Origin: Porticoccus hydrocarbonoclasticus MCTG13d
Lineage (GTDB): Bacteria; Pseudomonadota; Gammaproteobacteria; Pseudomonadales; Porticoccaceae
Direction of reading: 5' to 3'
Length of the DNA stretch: 64,000 nt
Assembly: GCF_000744735.1 (NCBI RefSeq)
Contig: NZ_JQMM01000001.1
Coordinates: 124,001 to 188,000 of the forward strand
The first letter of the stretch is position 1. Every line of letters begins with the position of its first letter. The notes under the pieces were generated by a model. That model ran no database searches, was not told the DNA's origin, and saw only the letters and a list, made by a program, of their open reading frames with translations. The translations under genes and the position numbers were made by a program. Shown here one piece after another: positions 1-10,621 of the stretch.

Positions 1-1043
1 AACTCGGAGGTCACTATAGCCTGACCTATCGCTTTGAGCAAAACCAGACGAAGACTCCCATCCATGACTTTTTTATCCACCGCCATCAAATCGAGAAACC
101 TATCGGCACTCATCGTAGGGGGAGCCCATAGCGGCAGTTGACACCGACCAAGCAGTTCTCTGGCACGGAGGACATCATCGGAAGGCAACCACCCCAGTAA
201 CCTGGAGAGTTCAGCCGCCATAACCATTCCAGCGGCGATCGCCTCACCATGGAGCCAGTCTGTATACGACTGCGCCGTCTCTATGGCGTGCCCGAAGGTA
301 TGCCCAAGGTTAAGTATTGCCCGAATACCCGTCTCCCGCTCATCCTGGCTGACGATCCTTGCCTTGTTTTCACAGGAACGCATGATTGCAACTGCCAGCG
401 AGTCGGGACATTTACCCATCAATTGCTCCACATTGGTTTCAAGCCAGCAGAAAAAATCCTCATCGGCGATCAAACCATATTTGACCACTTCGGCGAGGCC
501 GGCATGGAGCTCTCTTTCAGGTAGGGTCTTCAGGGTAGCCGTATCGGCAATCACGCATTCAGGCTGGTAAAACGCGCCAATCATGTTTTTTCCCTGCGGG
601 TGATTGACGGCTGTTTTCCCCCCCACAGAAGAATCTACCTGGGCGAGCAGCGTGGTGGGAACCTGAATGAAATTCACACCACGCTGGTAAGTAGCTGCAG
701 CAAAACCAGTCATGTCGCCAATAACACCGCCACCGAGGGCAATCAGTGTAGTACTTCTGTTATGCCTTTTTTCAAGCAGCCGATCATAAATTTTATTGAG
801 ATACTGCAGCGTTTTGTAGCGCTCACCATCAGGCAGAACCAATGTATCGACCTGGTAACGGGAAAGACTTTTTTCAATCGAGCCAAGATAAAGGGGCGCA
901 ACCGTTTCATTGGTCACGATCAATACCTGCTCACCCTGGATATAAGGTACAAAAACGTCGCTTGTCTGGAGTAGCCCCTCACCAATATGTATTGGATAAC
1001 TACGATCACCTAGTTCGACAATGAGCTGATTGGCAGCGTCCAC
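1..1043 (-). CDS. aroB: 3-dehydroquinate synthase (3' end outside window)
   Basis: Second step of the shikimate pathway: NAD- and metal-dependent cyclisation of DAHP to 3-dehydroquinate in the cytoplasm. About 347 residues are visible and the family is usually about 360 long, so only a short C-terminal tail lies beyond base 1. The frame encodes the nucleotide-binding stretch [15 protein letters not shown], then [20 protein letters not shown], and near the edge [10 protein letters not shown] followed by LRLVLL, all conserved in AroB. The start is taken as GTG at 1043 ([21 protein letters not shown]), which matches the family N-terminus; no ATG fits. It follows aroK by about 48 bp on the same strand and is probably the last part of the pil-aroKB operon. 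Confidence 0.95.
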   Translation of the reverse strand, partial: MDAANQLIVELGDRSYPIHIGEGLLQTSDVFVPYIQGEQVLIVTNETVAPLYLGSIEKSLSRYQVDTLVLPDGERYKTLQYLNKIYDRLLEKRHNRSTTLIALGGGVIGDMTGFAAATYQRGVNFIQVPTTLLAQVDSSVGGKTAVNHPQGKNMIGAFYQPECVIADTATLKTLPERELHAGLAEVVKYGLIADEDFFCWLETNVEQLMGKCPDSLAVAIMRSCENKARIVSQDERETGIRAILNLGHTFGHAIETAQSYTDWLHGEAIAAGMVMAAELSRLLGWLPSDDVLRARELLGRCQLPLWAPPTMSADRFLDLMAVDKKVMDGSLRLVLLKAIGQAIVTSE

Positions 1044-1091
1044 AATGTGTCACTCTTTAACAGTAAAAAAAGGGGTATAGAATTTATCACA

Positions 1092-1616
1092 TCAGCTGTT
1101 TAGCTGGCGAATAGTCCTTGCGATTTCATCAGCGACCAGCTGGGGCTTTTTCTGCTCGGTAGCAACCACCAAATCGGCTATTTCACGATAAAGAGGATCG
1201 CGTTCGTGAAGTAGGGAGTCAATGACAGCAGCGGGATCATCCACCTGCAGTAGTGGCCGATTCCGATCGTGTGCTGTCCTCTCCAGCAATTGATCCACCG
1301 AGGCCGTCAGATAAACGACATACCCCCTTTGCTGCAAAAGTGCTCTATTGTGCTCATTGAGCACAGCGCCGCCGCCCGTGGCGAGAAGGATATTTGTAGA
1401 TGCTGTAATTTCATTCAACAACTGGCTTTCACGTTTGCGAAAACCGACCTCACCCTCGACGTCGAATATCCAGGGGATATCGGCACCGCATCGTTTCTCT
1501 ATTTCGGTATCAAGGTCAATGAATTGAAGTTTCAGCGTCTTTGAAAGGAGTCGGCCAATGGTAGTCTTGCCGGCCCCCATAGGACCGACAAGGAAGATGT
1601 TGTGGGGTTTTGTCAT
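1092..1616 (-). CDS. aroK: Shikimate kinase
   Basis: Phosphorylates shikimate to shikimate 3-phosphate with ATP, the fifth step of the chorismate pathway, in the cytoplasm. The 174-residue product has the family's normal size. The Walker A loop GPMGAGKTT occupies residues 11-19. It is followed by the LDTEIEKRCG shikimate-binding segment, the TGGGAVL turn and the lid arginine in DRNRPLL. The ATG overlaps the pilQ stop codon by one base (TAATG), so translation is probably coupled to the secretin gene. aroB follows downstream. The pilQ-aroK-aroB linkage is conserved in pseudomonads and relatives. Confidence 0.97.
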   Translation of the reverse strand: MTKPHNIFLVGPMGAGKTTIGRLLSKTLKLQFIDLDTEIEKRCGADIPWIFDVEGEVGFRKRESQLLNEITASTNILLATGGGAVLNEHNRALLQQRGYVVYLTASVDQLLERTAHDRNRPLLQVDDPAAVIDSLLHERDPLYREIADLVVATEQKKPQLVADEIARTIRQLNS

Positions 1617-3763
1617 TAATCAAGCAAAGCTTCATTCAGTATTTTGGGAGTGATAAAAATCAGGATTTCACGCTTCTGAATATCCTCGATATCGTGACGG
1701 AACAGGCGACCCAGGTAGGGAACATCGCCCAGGAACGGGACTTTCTCCACATTGTCGACAGTCTGCATCTGGAACAGTCCGCCAAGCACCAGGGTCTGAC
1801 CATCGCCAACAATGGCTTTTGTCTCAACCTGGGTAATATCAATAACTGGCTCTCCGGTAGGCAGGAGGTCACCCACAGAATCCTGTGCCACATTAATGTC
1901 CATTACGATACGACCATCCGGCGTAATCTGCGGGGTCACTTCAAGCAAAAGCACCGCTTCCTTGAACTGGGTGGAGGTGGCACCACTTGATGTGGCATTC
2001 TGATAGGGAATTTCAGTACCGGTTTTGATCGAGGCCTGCTGCTTGTCGCCAGTCAACACCTTGGGTTGCGAAACAATTTCACCCTTGCCCTCGTTTTCCA
2101 GCGCGCTGAGCTCTAGGTCAATGAACGTATTGTTGGTCAAAAGCTCCAGCGCAAAGCTGCCATTGGGGTCTTCTACGCCAAGATCCACTCCCAACCCGGC
2201 ATCATTCACCAGAATGGAACCGATACCCGGTGTGCCATCAAAAGCATCAATCGGGTTCACCCCGCCATCAAAACCCTCCAATGAACCCGAGAAACCGAAC
2301 TGTGAATTACCTGGGTTGCGCAGGCCCTGCAAGCCCATCCGCGCACCGATCTCTTTTCTGAAATCACGGTTGGCAATGACGATCCTGGCTTCGATCAGAA
2401 CCTGCTTGACTGGAATATCAATTTGATCAATCAGCCGCTTGAACTCAAGGATCTTATCTTCTGTGTCAGTGAGAATAATCGTGTTGGTGCGGTTATCGAC
2501 AATCGCAGAACCCCGTTCGGACAGAATACTGTCAGTGGCTGTACGACTTCCGGAACTTCCGCCACTACTGCCTCCACGAACATCAAATAACTCATAAAGC
2601 GCTTTCGCATCAGCATACTTCACACGAATAAATTCAGTCCTGAGCGGTGCCAGTTCCTGAAGTTGCTTATTGGCCTCAACCTGAAGCCGTTCCCGCTCTG
2701 CAATTTCAGCCGCCGGGGCAACCATCAATACGTTGCCTTCCTGTCGTTTGTCCAACCCTTTCGCCTTTAGCACAATATCGAGGGCCTGATCCCAGGGAAC
2801 ATTTTCCAGACGGAGGGTGATGCTGCCTGACACCGTGTCACTGGCCACCAGGTTCAGATCGGTAAAGTCAGCAATCAACTGCAATACTGATCTGACTTCA
2901 ATGTCCTGAAAATTCAGCGACAGTTTTTCGCCGACATAGGCAAATTTGGATCTTTGGTTTTCCAGCTCTTCTTCTGACAGGGGTTTCAGGCTAACAATAT
3001 ATTGATCATCTGTCTGGTAAGCCATGTAATCATATTCACCAACGGCTTTTATCAACACCGTTGAGGTAGAGCCATCAAAGCTGGCATCAACTTCCTTTAC
3101 AGGTGTAGCGAAATCAACCACATCCAACCGGCGATCAAGAGACTCTGGCAGCATCGTGCGAAAGAAACGCAGTTTGACATCGCCACCAGACTGGGAAATA
3201 TCAATACTTGTGGCAGGGTTAGACAGATCAATGACCACCAATCCTTCACCTTCCTCGCCACGGCGGAAATCAACACCCTGAATACTATAAGTGGGGGCAC
3301 TGGTGCGATCTTCACTAGCCACAGCACCGACAATACTGGCCTTCCTGGGCGCACTTCTGGCAACACCGTCGTTTGCACCCACCAACAAAACAATGCTGTT
3401 TCCATCTATGTGGGTTTCATAGGGTGCCATTTTCAGCATATTCAGAATGACACGGGTACGGTCTGACGTGCCCAACACGACCGCACTTCTGGCATTTTCG
3501 AATGATAGAGCATATTTTTTTTGATCCAGCGCACTGGCTACACTGGGCAAATCCAGAACTATCCTGGCCGGATTATCTATCGTGTAACCGTCCGGTGCAG
3601 GGGGAGTATCGGAGAAGTCCATGCGGACTTCGAAGCGGCCGCCAGGCAAAGTTGCAAAGCTGATATCCTCGAGCACCACCTCAGCCAACACCTGTGATGA
3701 CAGGCCCAAATAGGCCAAACACCCGGCCAATACCAATATGCTCTTTTTCAGATAGCCTTTCAT
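1616..3763 (-). CDS. pilQ: Type IV pilus secretin PilQ
   Basis: Outer-membrane secretin through which the type IV pilus fibre exits. The 715-residue protein starts with a signal peptide (cleavage expected after VLA near residue 27). Two beta-rich AMIN peptidoglycan-binding regions follow in the first 260 residues. Next comes an STN/N0 domain (LNFQDIEVRSVLQLIADFTD) near residue 285, a NolW repeat, and a Gly/Ser-rich linker (GGSSGGSSGS). The C-terminal half is a secretin beta domain with the typical SQPKVLTGDKQQA and TGTEIPY segments. It is the last pil gene of the pilMNOPQ operon, 23 bp after pilP, and overlaps aroK by one base. Confidence 0.97.
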   Translation of the reverse strand: MKGYLKKSILVLAGCLAYLGLSSQVLAEVVLEDISFATLPGGRFEVRMDFSDTPPAPDGYTIDNPARIVLDLPSVASALDQKKYALSFENARSAVVLGTSDRTRVILNMLKMAPYETHIDGNSIVLLVGANDGVARSAPRKASIVGAVASEDRTSAPTYSIQGVDFRRGEEGEGLVVIDLSNPATSIDISQSGGDVKLRFFRTMLPESLDRRLDVVDFATPVKEVDASFDGSTSTVLIKAVGEYDYMAYQTDDQYIVSLKPLSEEELENQRSKFAYVGEKLSLNFQDIEVRSVLQLIADFTDLNLVASDTVSGSITLRLENVPWDQALDIVLKAKGLDKRQEGNVLMVAPAAEIAERERLQVEANKQLQELAPLRTEFIRVKYADAKALYELFDVRGGSSGGSSGSRTATDSILSERGSAIVDNRTNTIILTDTEDKILEFKRLIDQIDIPVKQVLIEARIVIANRDFRKEIGARMGLQGLRNPGNSQFGFSGSLEGFDGGVNPIDAFDGTPGIGSILVNDAGLGVDLGVEDPNGSFALELLTNNTFIDLELSALENEGKGEIVSQPKVLTGDKQQASIKTGTEIPYQNATSSGATSTQFKEAVLLLEVTPQITPDGRIVMDINVAQDSVGDLLPTGEPVIDITQVETKAIVGDGQTLVLGGLFQMQTVDNVEKVPFLGDVPYLGRLFRHDIEDIQKREILIFITPKILNEALLD

Positions 3764-3786
3764 CTCAGTTTCCCCAAACCTCTCGA

Positions 3787-4323
3787 TTAGTCTTTCTCAT
3801 TCAGACCCAGGGTGCGCGGACGCTCTACCCAGTTTCCTTTCCCGTCGGGAACAATTTCAATTACGTCTACCTTGGCATTCGATATGGCGGTGATCCGTCC
3901 GTAATTTTTTCCCAAATAGTTACCGACAGTAACTCGGTGAATACCACCACTCCCGTCATTAATCAACGACCACATTTGCCCTTTCCTGGAAAGAATCCCC
4001 ACCATGGATAACGCAGCAAAGTTGAAACTTTCGAGGTATTCTTTTTTCCGGTTTTCACTGGGCGGCTCTACCGTGCTCTTACCGGCAAAACTTTCCGCCG
4101 AACCAGCGAGCAGCGGGGCATCGAAAGGGCTCCGCATGGCGATAGCTCCGTATCGGAAAGTTTTGTGAGAACGAAAAGTAGGCAGAGGCTCAATTTCCCC
4201 GACAGGACGCGCCTTGATCTCCTGCATGTAATTTTGCAAATCGTTATAGCTTTTATCGCCAGAGCAACCCGATAGCAGAACACAGCCGGCAATCAGGAAA
4301 GTCAAACCTTTCAACTTGGTCAT
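3787..4323 (-). CDS. pilP: Type IV pilus inner-membrane lipoprotein PilP
   Basis: Periplasmic lipoprotein that links the PilMNO inner-membrane platform to the secretin PilQ. The 178-residue product begins with a lipoprotein signal whose lipobox LLSGC puts the lipidated Cys at residue 20. A flexible stretch and a C-terminal beta-sandwich (HRVTVGNYLGKNYGRI) follow, typical of PilP/HofP. It starts 3 bp after the pilO stop codon and is followed by pilQ after 23 bp, so the genes are almost certainly cotranscribed. Confidence 0.95.
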   Translation of the reverse strand: MTKLKGLTFLIAGCVLLSGCSGDKSYNDLQNYMQEIKARPVGEIEPLPTFRSHKTFRYGAIAMRSPFDAPLLAGSAESFAGKSTVEPPSENRKKEYLESFNFAALSMVGILSRKGQMWSLINDGSGGIHRVTVGNYLGKNYGRITAISNAKVDVIEIVPDGKGNWVERPRTLGLNEKD

Positions 4324-4326
4324 TTC

Positions 4327-4938
4327 CTAGTCTTCCTGTGTCTTGTAGCGGTAGGTTTTGGCTTGGATTTCCAACGCCAAAAGCCCTCCACTCCCTTTAG
4401 CTGACAAACTGTAGTCATGCAGAGTAACTATCCGTGGCAGGCCTGCCACACCACTGACAAAGGCACCCACATCATGATAACCACCCTCGGCAACAATTTT
4501 TATTGGCAACTCCACGTAAAACTCCGCTGACCGCTCGGGCTGAAGTGTAATACTGGAAATATTCAGGCTTGCACCGTGACCGATTTCTGTAATGTCCTCC
4601 AGCAATCCAGGCACTTCAGTATCACTTGGCAGCTGCGCCAGCAAGGCGTTAAAAAGCTTTTCCACTTCGGCCATCTGTATTCTGTATGCCTCAAGATTTG
4701 CCGCCTGGAATGCCTTTTGTTCAAAGTTACTCTTTAACTTGACCTCTTGAGATTTAGCTTGCTCCAGCTCTACACCAAGATCCTTGACATGAAAGTAATA
4801 GGTACCAGCCAACACCAGGGAAAAAATAACGATCAACAACAGCACTCTGACAGGAAGCGGCCATACGCCGATACTGTCAAAATCCAAGTCTGTGAAATCA
4901 AAATCCTTTAATTGCTGTAAGGAATCACTTAACGCCAT
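4327..4938 (-). CDS. pilO: Type IV pilus alignment protein PilO
   Basis: Bitopic inner-membrane protein that pairs with PilN to form the periplasmic alignment collar of the pilus machine. The 203-residue sequence has a short cytoplasmic N-terminus, one membrane span (about residues 30-49, VRVLLLIVIFSLVLAGTYYF), a coiled coil (ELEQAKSQEVKLKS) and a ferredoxin-like periplasmic domain. The fold, size and position between pilN and pilP make the call secure. Its start codon overlaps the pilN stop by one base. Confidence 0.95.
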   Translation of the reverse strand: MALSDSLQQLKDFDFTDLDFDSIGVWPLPVRVLLLIVIFSLVLAGTYYFHVKDLGVELEQAKSQEVKLKSNFEQKAFQAANLEAYRIQMAEVEKLFNALLAQLPSDTEVPGLLEDITEIGHGASLNISSITLQPERSAEFYVELPIKIVAEGGYHDVGAFVSGVAGLPRIVTLHDYSLSAKGSGGLLALEIQAKTYRYKTQED

Positions 4939-5525
4939 CAGGTATCTCCCTCGGCAGTCTCACCTGGAGACTCTTGCGCAACCGGTGTATTGACAATTTT
5001 GACTCTCATCTCAAACCGGCTTCCGTCCTCACCGAGGACATCATTGGCTTGCACTTTGGTAAGGTTTGGCTCAGTGAATTTGTAGGAGGCATCAAGCTGA
5101 CGCATCAGAGTAGAGACTCGGTTGTTTGACTCTGCATACCCTTCCAGTGAAATCTGATCATCCTTTCGGGTCATCTTGGTGAAATAAACACCGTCAGGCA
5201 CTGATCGAACGAACTCATCGTAAATTCTGACTATTTCCGGCCGGTTGCCCTGCAACTCCTGAATTACCTCCATGCGATCCAGTAAGTCCTGGCGACGCTT
5301 TTTCAGTTCTTTAATTTCAGTGACCTGTTTTTCAAGTCTGGCAATCTCTGTCTTCAACAGGGAGTTTCTGTCGTTTTGGGTCTGTATCTGACTGGAGAGC
5401 ATGCGATCCCAGCCAAATGCACTGATCACTGCAGCAACCAGAACCACACAAATAAGTGTAATAAATTCTTTTTTCTTTTCCGCGCGGAGTGCTTCGCGCC
5501 AAGGCAGTAAATTGATCTTGGCCAT
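4938..5525 (-). CDS. pilN: Type IV pilus assembly protein PilN
   Basis: Inner-membrane partner of PilO whose short cytoplasmic tail binds PilM. The start chosen is the ATG at 5525, because the protein then begins MAKINLLPWR, and INLLPWR is the conserved PilM-docking peptide. A longer frame-open extension upstream would run into pilM. The 195-residue product has one membrane span at about residues 22-40, a coiled coil rich in charged residues (ARLEKQVTEIKELKKRRQDL) and a small periplasmic domain. It starts one base after the pilM stop codon. Confidence 0.96.
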   Translation of the reverse strand: MAKINLLPWREALRAEKKKEFITLICVVLVAAVISAFGWDRMLSSQIQTQNDRNSLLKTEIARLEKQVTEIKELKKRRQDLLDRMEVIQELQGNRPEIVRIYDEFVRSVPDGVYFTKMTRKDDQISLEGYAESNNRVSTLMRQLDASYKFTEPNLTKVQANDVLGEDGSRFEMRVKIVNTPVAQESPGETAEGDT

Positions 5526-5526
5526 C

Positions 5527-6615
<1,089 letters not shown>

Positions 6616-6692
6616 TTACGCAAAGCAACTAAGTCAGGACTTTAACTATTTTTTGCAAGTTTGCAAGTAGTGTGTCCCTATTCTTTTGGCTC

Positions 6693-6698
6693 TATAAT
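6693..6698 (+). promoter_or_regulatory. Probable -10 element of the PBP1a gene
   Basis: A perfect TATAAT lies in the 133-bp spacer between divergent pilM and the PBP1a gene, about 30 bp before the ATG. No good -35 hexamer is seen 16-18 bp upstream, so the promoter may rely on an activator or on weak contacts. Just upstream on the same strand the octamer TTTGCAAG occurs twice in a row (about 6652-6668), a possible operator; this is inference only. Confidence 0.45.
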
Positions 6699-6727
6699 AG
6701 CATGCTGTTTTTTTAAACGGTCTCCAC

Positions 6728-9193
6728 ATGATTCACCGCTTTTACAAAATCACCGTCATACTAGTCTGGCTCGCTCTATCCGCTCTGGGCTGTACACTGA
6801 TTGCAACCGGGAGCCTGTATCTCTACCTTAGCCCCAAACTACCCTCCTCTGAAAGCCTCAGACAGGTAAAACTGCAGACACCTTTGAGAATTTACTCACA
6901 AGATTTGCATCTAATTGGTGAATTTGGTGAAAAAAGACGCAACCCGATCACCTTCGAGCAAATTCCCACCATTTATATACAAGCATTGTTATCCGCTGAG
7001 GATGATCGCTTTTATCAGCATTCCGGCGTGGATATTACCAGCCTGCTGCGGGCCGCCTCGGAGCTGATCAGCACTGGCGAGATCCAAACCGGCGGCAGCA
7101 CCATTACCATGCAGGTAGCCCGCAATTACTTCCTCACCCGTCAACAAACATTCACCCGAAAGTTCAATGAAATTCTGCTGGCATTGCGTATTGAGGACGA
7201 ACTCAGCAAAGACGAGATTCTCACGCTTTACGCCAACAAGATTTACCAGGGCAATCGCGCCTACGGCATTGAGGCCGCCGCCCAAGTTTACTATGGCACG
7301 ACGATTGATAACCTCAATCTGGCTCAAGTGGCCATGCTGGCGGGCTTACCAAAGGCACCTTCCGCCTTTAATCCCATTGCCAACCCAACCAGGGCCCTGA
7401 TTCGGCGCAACTGGATCCTGAAGCGAATGTTCGAACTGAATCATATTGATGAAGCGACTTACCTGTCGGCGCGAAACGAACCGGTCAGTGCCAGCTATCA
7501 CGGCTATCTGACTGAACTCGATGCACCCTACATCGCAGAAATGGCCCGCCGGGAGATCGTTGATATGGTGGGACTGTCCGCCTACACCGATGGCTACCGG
7601 GTAATAACGACCGTCAACAGCCAGCTGCAGCAAGCTGCCGAGCAGGCCGTTCAGGATGGGCTGATCGCCTACGATAGCCGGCACGGTTTTCGTGGCCCTG
7701 AAAAAAATCTACCCCAGCCTGAGGATTGGCAGACAACCTTGCGTCAGACGCAAACCTACGGAAACCTGGTTCCCGCCATTATCTCCGAGATAAAACCCCA
7801 GGCCCTGGTCGTTCAGACAGAATTCGCTGAGACGATTGAAATTGCCTGGGAAAACGGCCTCAAGGGACTTCGGCGCTATATAAGCCCCAGCAACCGCTCC
7901 GCACCCATAAAAACAGCAGATGAGCTGTTCTCTGTGGGCGACCTCATCAGAATTCGGCAACATCAGGAGTCGTGGCAACTGGGCCAGCTACCCAAAGCCC
8001 AAGCCGCCATTGTTGCCCTTGATCCCGAGAATGGCGCCATTCAGGCATTGATCGGAGGTTACGACTTCCGCCAGAGCAATTTCAACAGGGCAACCCAGGC
8101 TGAGCGCCAACCGGGCTCCAACTTCAAACCCTTTATCTACACGATTGCACTGGAAAACGGATTTACGCCGGCCAGCATCATCAATGATGCGCCAGTGGTA
8201 TTCGACGACGGGTCATTGGAAAAGAGTTGGCGCCCTGAAAATGATGGTGGCAAGTTTTTTGGGCCCACCCGTCTGCGCAAAGCGCTCTATCTTTCCCGAA
8301 ATCTGGTCTCTATCAGGTTGATGCGATCTATTGGCATCAACAAAGCCATCGATGGACTGAAACGTTTTGGTTTTGATGAAAGTAAACTTCCCAGGGACTT
8401 GTCACTGGCACTGGGCAGCCATGCCGTCACCCCATTGCAGATTGTCACCGGCTATGCAGCGCTGGCCAACGGTGGCTATCGGGTCGAACCCTACCTAGTG
8501 GATCGCGTGGAAGACTCTGCCGGCAAACTGCTATACAAGGCAGCACCCATGACCGTCTGCCGCAAGGATTGTGACCACAGACAACCCGATGCTTTGGACG
8601 ACAGGGATGTCACTCCACCCACGCAGCCCTCCGATAATGACGCAGCCAACGTCAACCCTCACGCGCCAGAACAATTGTATTTACCTCCACCCAATGCGCA
8701 AAGAATCATTGAGCCGGGGGTTGCCTACATCATGGACTCCATTCTCAAAGACGTTATTGTCAAGGGAACAGGCAGGCGGGCACTGGCACTAAAACGTACG
8801 GATCTGGCAGGAAAAACCGGCACGACAAATGGTCCGAGAGATGCTTGGTTTTCAGGCTATAGCCCACACATTGTCGCCACTGCATGGCTTGGTTTTGATC
8901 AAAACCTGTTATTGGGCAGAAATGAATATGGCGGCTCTGCGGCCCTGCCAATCTGGATGGACTTCATGCGGGTGGCACTGGCAGACAAACCGGAAATCAG
9001 TCGCCCACAACCGGAAGGTGTGGTGATGGTGAGAATTGATCCTGACACAGGGCTGCGGGTCGGGCCGGGCCACAGCAATGCTGTGTTTGAAATTTTCCGC
9101 GAGGAGGATGTCCCCCCTCTGATGGACAACCACAGGTCATCTGATGACGGCTTCGGTTCATCACAAGGCCCGAGACCTGAAGATCTATTCTAG
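6728..9193 (+). CDS. mrcA: Class A penicillin-binding protein 1A
   Basis: Bifunctional peptidoglycan synthase: glycan polymerisation and transpeptidation at the periplasmic face of the inner membrane. The 821-residue protein has an N-terminal membrane span (about residues 8-32). The GT51 glycosyltransferase domain carries catalytic Glu91 in AEDDRFYQHSGVD and the GGSTITMQ motif. An inserted OB-like region follows, then the transpeptidase domain with active Ser464 in SNFK, an SRN motif and KTGT at 696-699. Size and order match PonA/MrcA of pseudomonads, where the gene is also divergent from pilM. Its end overlaps the end of convergent cysQ by 9 bp. Confidence 0.97.
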   Translation: MIHRFYKITVILVWLALSALGCTLIATGSLYLYLSPKLPSSESLRQVKLQTPLRIYSQDLHLIGEFGEKRRNPITFEQIPTIYIQALLSAEDDRFYQHSGVDITSLLRAASELISTGEIQTGGSTITMQVARNYFLTRQQTFTRKFNEILLALRIEDELSKDEILTLYANKIYQGNRAYGIEAAAQVYYGTTIDNLNLAQVAMLAGLPKAPSAFNPIANPTRALIRRNWILKRMFELNHIDEATYLSARNEPVSASYHGYLTELDAPYIAEMARREIVDMVGLSAYTDGYRVITTVNSQLQQAAEQAVQDGLIAYDSRHGFRGPEKNLPQPEDWQTTLRQTQTYGNLVPAIISEIKPQALVVQTEFAETIEIAWENGLKGLRRYISPSNRSAPIKTADELFSVGDLIRIRQHQESWQLGQLPKAQAAIVALDPENGAIQALIGGYDFRQSNFNRATQAERQPGSNFKPFIYTIALENGFTPASIINDAPVVFDDGSLEKSWRPENDGGKFFGPTRLRKALYLSRNLVSIRLMRSIGINKAIDGLKRFGFDESKLPRDLSLALGSHAVTPLQIVTGYAALANGGYRVEPYLVDRVEDSAGKLLYKAAPMTVCRKDCDHRQPDALDDRDVTPPTQPSDNDAANVNPHAPEQLYLPPPNAQRIIEPGVAYIMDSILKDVIVKGTGRRALALKRTDLAGKTGTTNGPRDAWFSGYSPHIVATAWLGFDQNLLLGRNEYGGSAALPIWMDFMRVALADKPEISRPQPEGVVMVRIDPDTGLRVGPGHSNAVFEIFREEDVPPLMDNHRSSDDGFGSSQGPRPEDLF

Positions 9194-10024
9194 ATCATCC
9201 CCCAGCGTGGTTAACAGGTTCTGCCAGGGGAAAGCACCGTCACCCAATCCATAAAAAAAAGGATTGAGAAAGTCAGACTTGCTGTTATAGGCGAGAGGGC
9301 GAAAATCCAGTCCCACCACGCACCCGCCTGCGGCTTCAAGTATTGCCTGCCCTGCTGCGGTATCCCATTCGCTGGTGGGGGCAAAGCGCGGGTATAAATC
9401 GGCGTACCCCTCGGCGACATGACAAAACTTCAATGAGCTGCCAACCTCGGAAATCACCACATCACCGAGAGAGCACCTCAGCCTTTCTGCCAGCCGACTA
9501 ACCTCTGATATTCCGTGCCGACGGCTTGCCACCAACCTGAAAGGCTCCTCCAGCAGGCGACGCTGGGCCTCCGTCCGCACCTGAATCTCAGACCACTGCT
9601 GATTTTTATATTTGAATGCTCCAAGACCCGGGCCCCCGGCATAACCAATGCCCGTGACAGGGACATAGATCACCCCCAGGCTGGGCATCCCTGACTCAAC
9701 CAGTGCGATATTGACCGTAAACTCATCATTGCCATCCAGAAACTCCCGGGTACCGTCCAGTGGATCAACAAGCCAGTAGCTCCCCCAATGGACCCTGACA
9801 TCAAGCGAAGGGGGCTCGGACTCCTCCGACAGCACTGGAACAGCCAGCAAATCCGGCAACCCAGCCGCCAATACCCGGTGAGCGCTATAATCTGCCTCAG
9901 TCACCGGCGAACGGTCCTGTTTGGTCATCACCGGGAGAGGATCGCCTCTGTGATAAAATGACATTATGCTTTTACCTGCATCCACTGCGAGCGCCATGAT
10001 GTCTTTCAGAAAAGGGTGATTCAC
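9185..10024 (-). CDS. cysQ: 3'(2'),5'-bisphosphate nucleotidase CysQ
   Basis: Hydrolyses 3'-phosphoadenosine 5'-phosphate, the by-product of sulfate assimilation, to AMP. It is a Mg-dependent inositol-monophosphatase-fold enzyme. The 279-residue sequence shows the metal-binding SEES loop (around residue 67) and the signature DPLDGTREF beginning at Asp87, plus a C-terminal WDTAAGQAILEAAGG. The start used is GTG at 10024 (an in-frame ATG lies nine codons in). This GTG overlaps the stop of upstream nudE by 4 bp (GTGA), indicating coupling; the nudE-cysQ pair is common in gammaproteobacteria. Confidence 0.94.
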   Translation of the reverse strand: MNHPFLKDIMALAVDAGKSIMSFYHRGDPLPVMTKQDRSPVTEADYSAHRVLAAGLPDLLAVPVLSEESEPPSLDVRVHWGSYWLVDPLDGTREFLDGNDEFTVNIALVESGMPSLGVIYVPVTGIGYAGGPGLGAFKYKNQQWSEIQVRTEAQRRLLEEPFRLVASRRHGISEVSRLAERLRCSLGDVVISEVGSSLKFCHVAEGYADLYPRFAPTSEWDTAAGQAILEAAGGCVVGLDFRPLAYNSKSDFLNPFFYGLGDGAFPWQNLLTTLGDDLE

Positions 10025-10581
10025 AGCTTTATCGCTGCCCGATTGTTGAGTAAATCTCTGACCAAGAACAATGCAGCAATTGACCGTCCCTCCGTAAAAT
10101 CATCCCGGGACACCAATGCGGCCAGGTCGTCGAGCTTCCAGGGGATCACCTCAATAGTTTCTGGCTCATCGCCGGGCAATCGGCTCTCATAGAGCCCCTC
10201 TGCCAAAACCACCAGGATATCGTGCTCCATGTAAGCGGGTGACAGTGTCAGACTTTTGATGAGTTGCAGCTCGCGCGCACCATAGCCCACCTCCTCCATC
10301 AACTCCCTGTTGGCTGCCTGCAACGCATCCTCTCCGGGATCTATGGCGCCTTTTGGCAAGGCAATCTGATAATCACCGATGCCGGCACCATACTCCCGAA
10401 CCAGTAGGACTGTTTCATCGTCCAGCATGGGAACAATCAGTACCGCACCCTCCCCGAATCGCAGCAACCGCTCATAAACACGCCGAGCACCATTGGCAAA
10501 CTGCAGGTCCTGCTCTTCAATCTGGAACAACCGGGTTTTGGCCAGCTGTCGCCGCTTCAATATGAGGGGTTTTGTCGGCAT
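10021..10581 (-). CDS. nudE: ADP compounds hydrolase NudE (Nudix)
   Basis: Nudix hydrolase acting on ADP-ribose, NADH and diadenosine polyphosphates in the cytoplasm. The start is set at the ATG at 10581 (MPTKPLILKRRQLAKTRLF), which fits the family; a longer open frame upstream would run into the divergent gene. The 186-residue product has the Nudix box from Gly78, with RELMEEVG at about 92-99. It heads a two-gene unit with cysQ and is divergent from yrfG, only 40 bp away. Confidence 0.93.
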   Translation of the reverse strand: MPTKPLILKRRQLAKTRLFQIEEQDLQFANGARRVYERLLRFGEGAVLIVPMLDDETVLLVREYGAGIGDYQIALPKGAIDPGEDALQAANRELMEEVGYGARELQLIKSLTLSPAYMEHDILVVLAEGLYESRLPGDEPETIEVIPWKLDDLAALVSRDDFTEGRSIAALFLVRDLLNNRAAIKL

Positions 10582-10621
10582 ACTGAACAATACCTTGATA
10601 ACGTGGCAGACCATTATAGCT

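Noticed and set aside
9185-9193. Overlapping 3' ends of mrcA and cysQ as a possible regulatory overlap
   Set aside because: Nine bases is common packing for convergent genes; no further signal.
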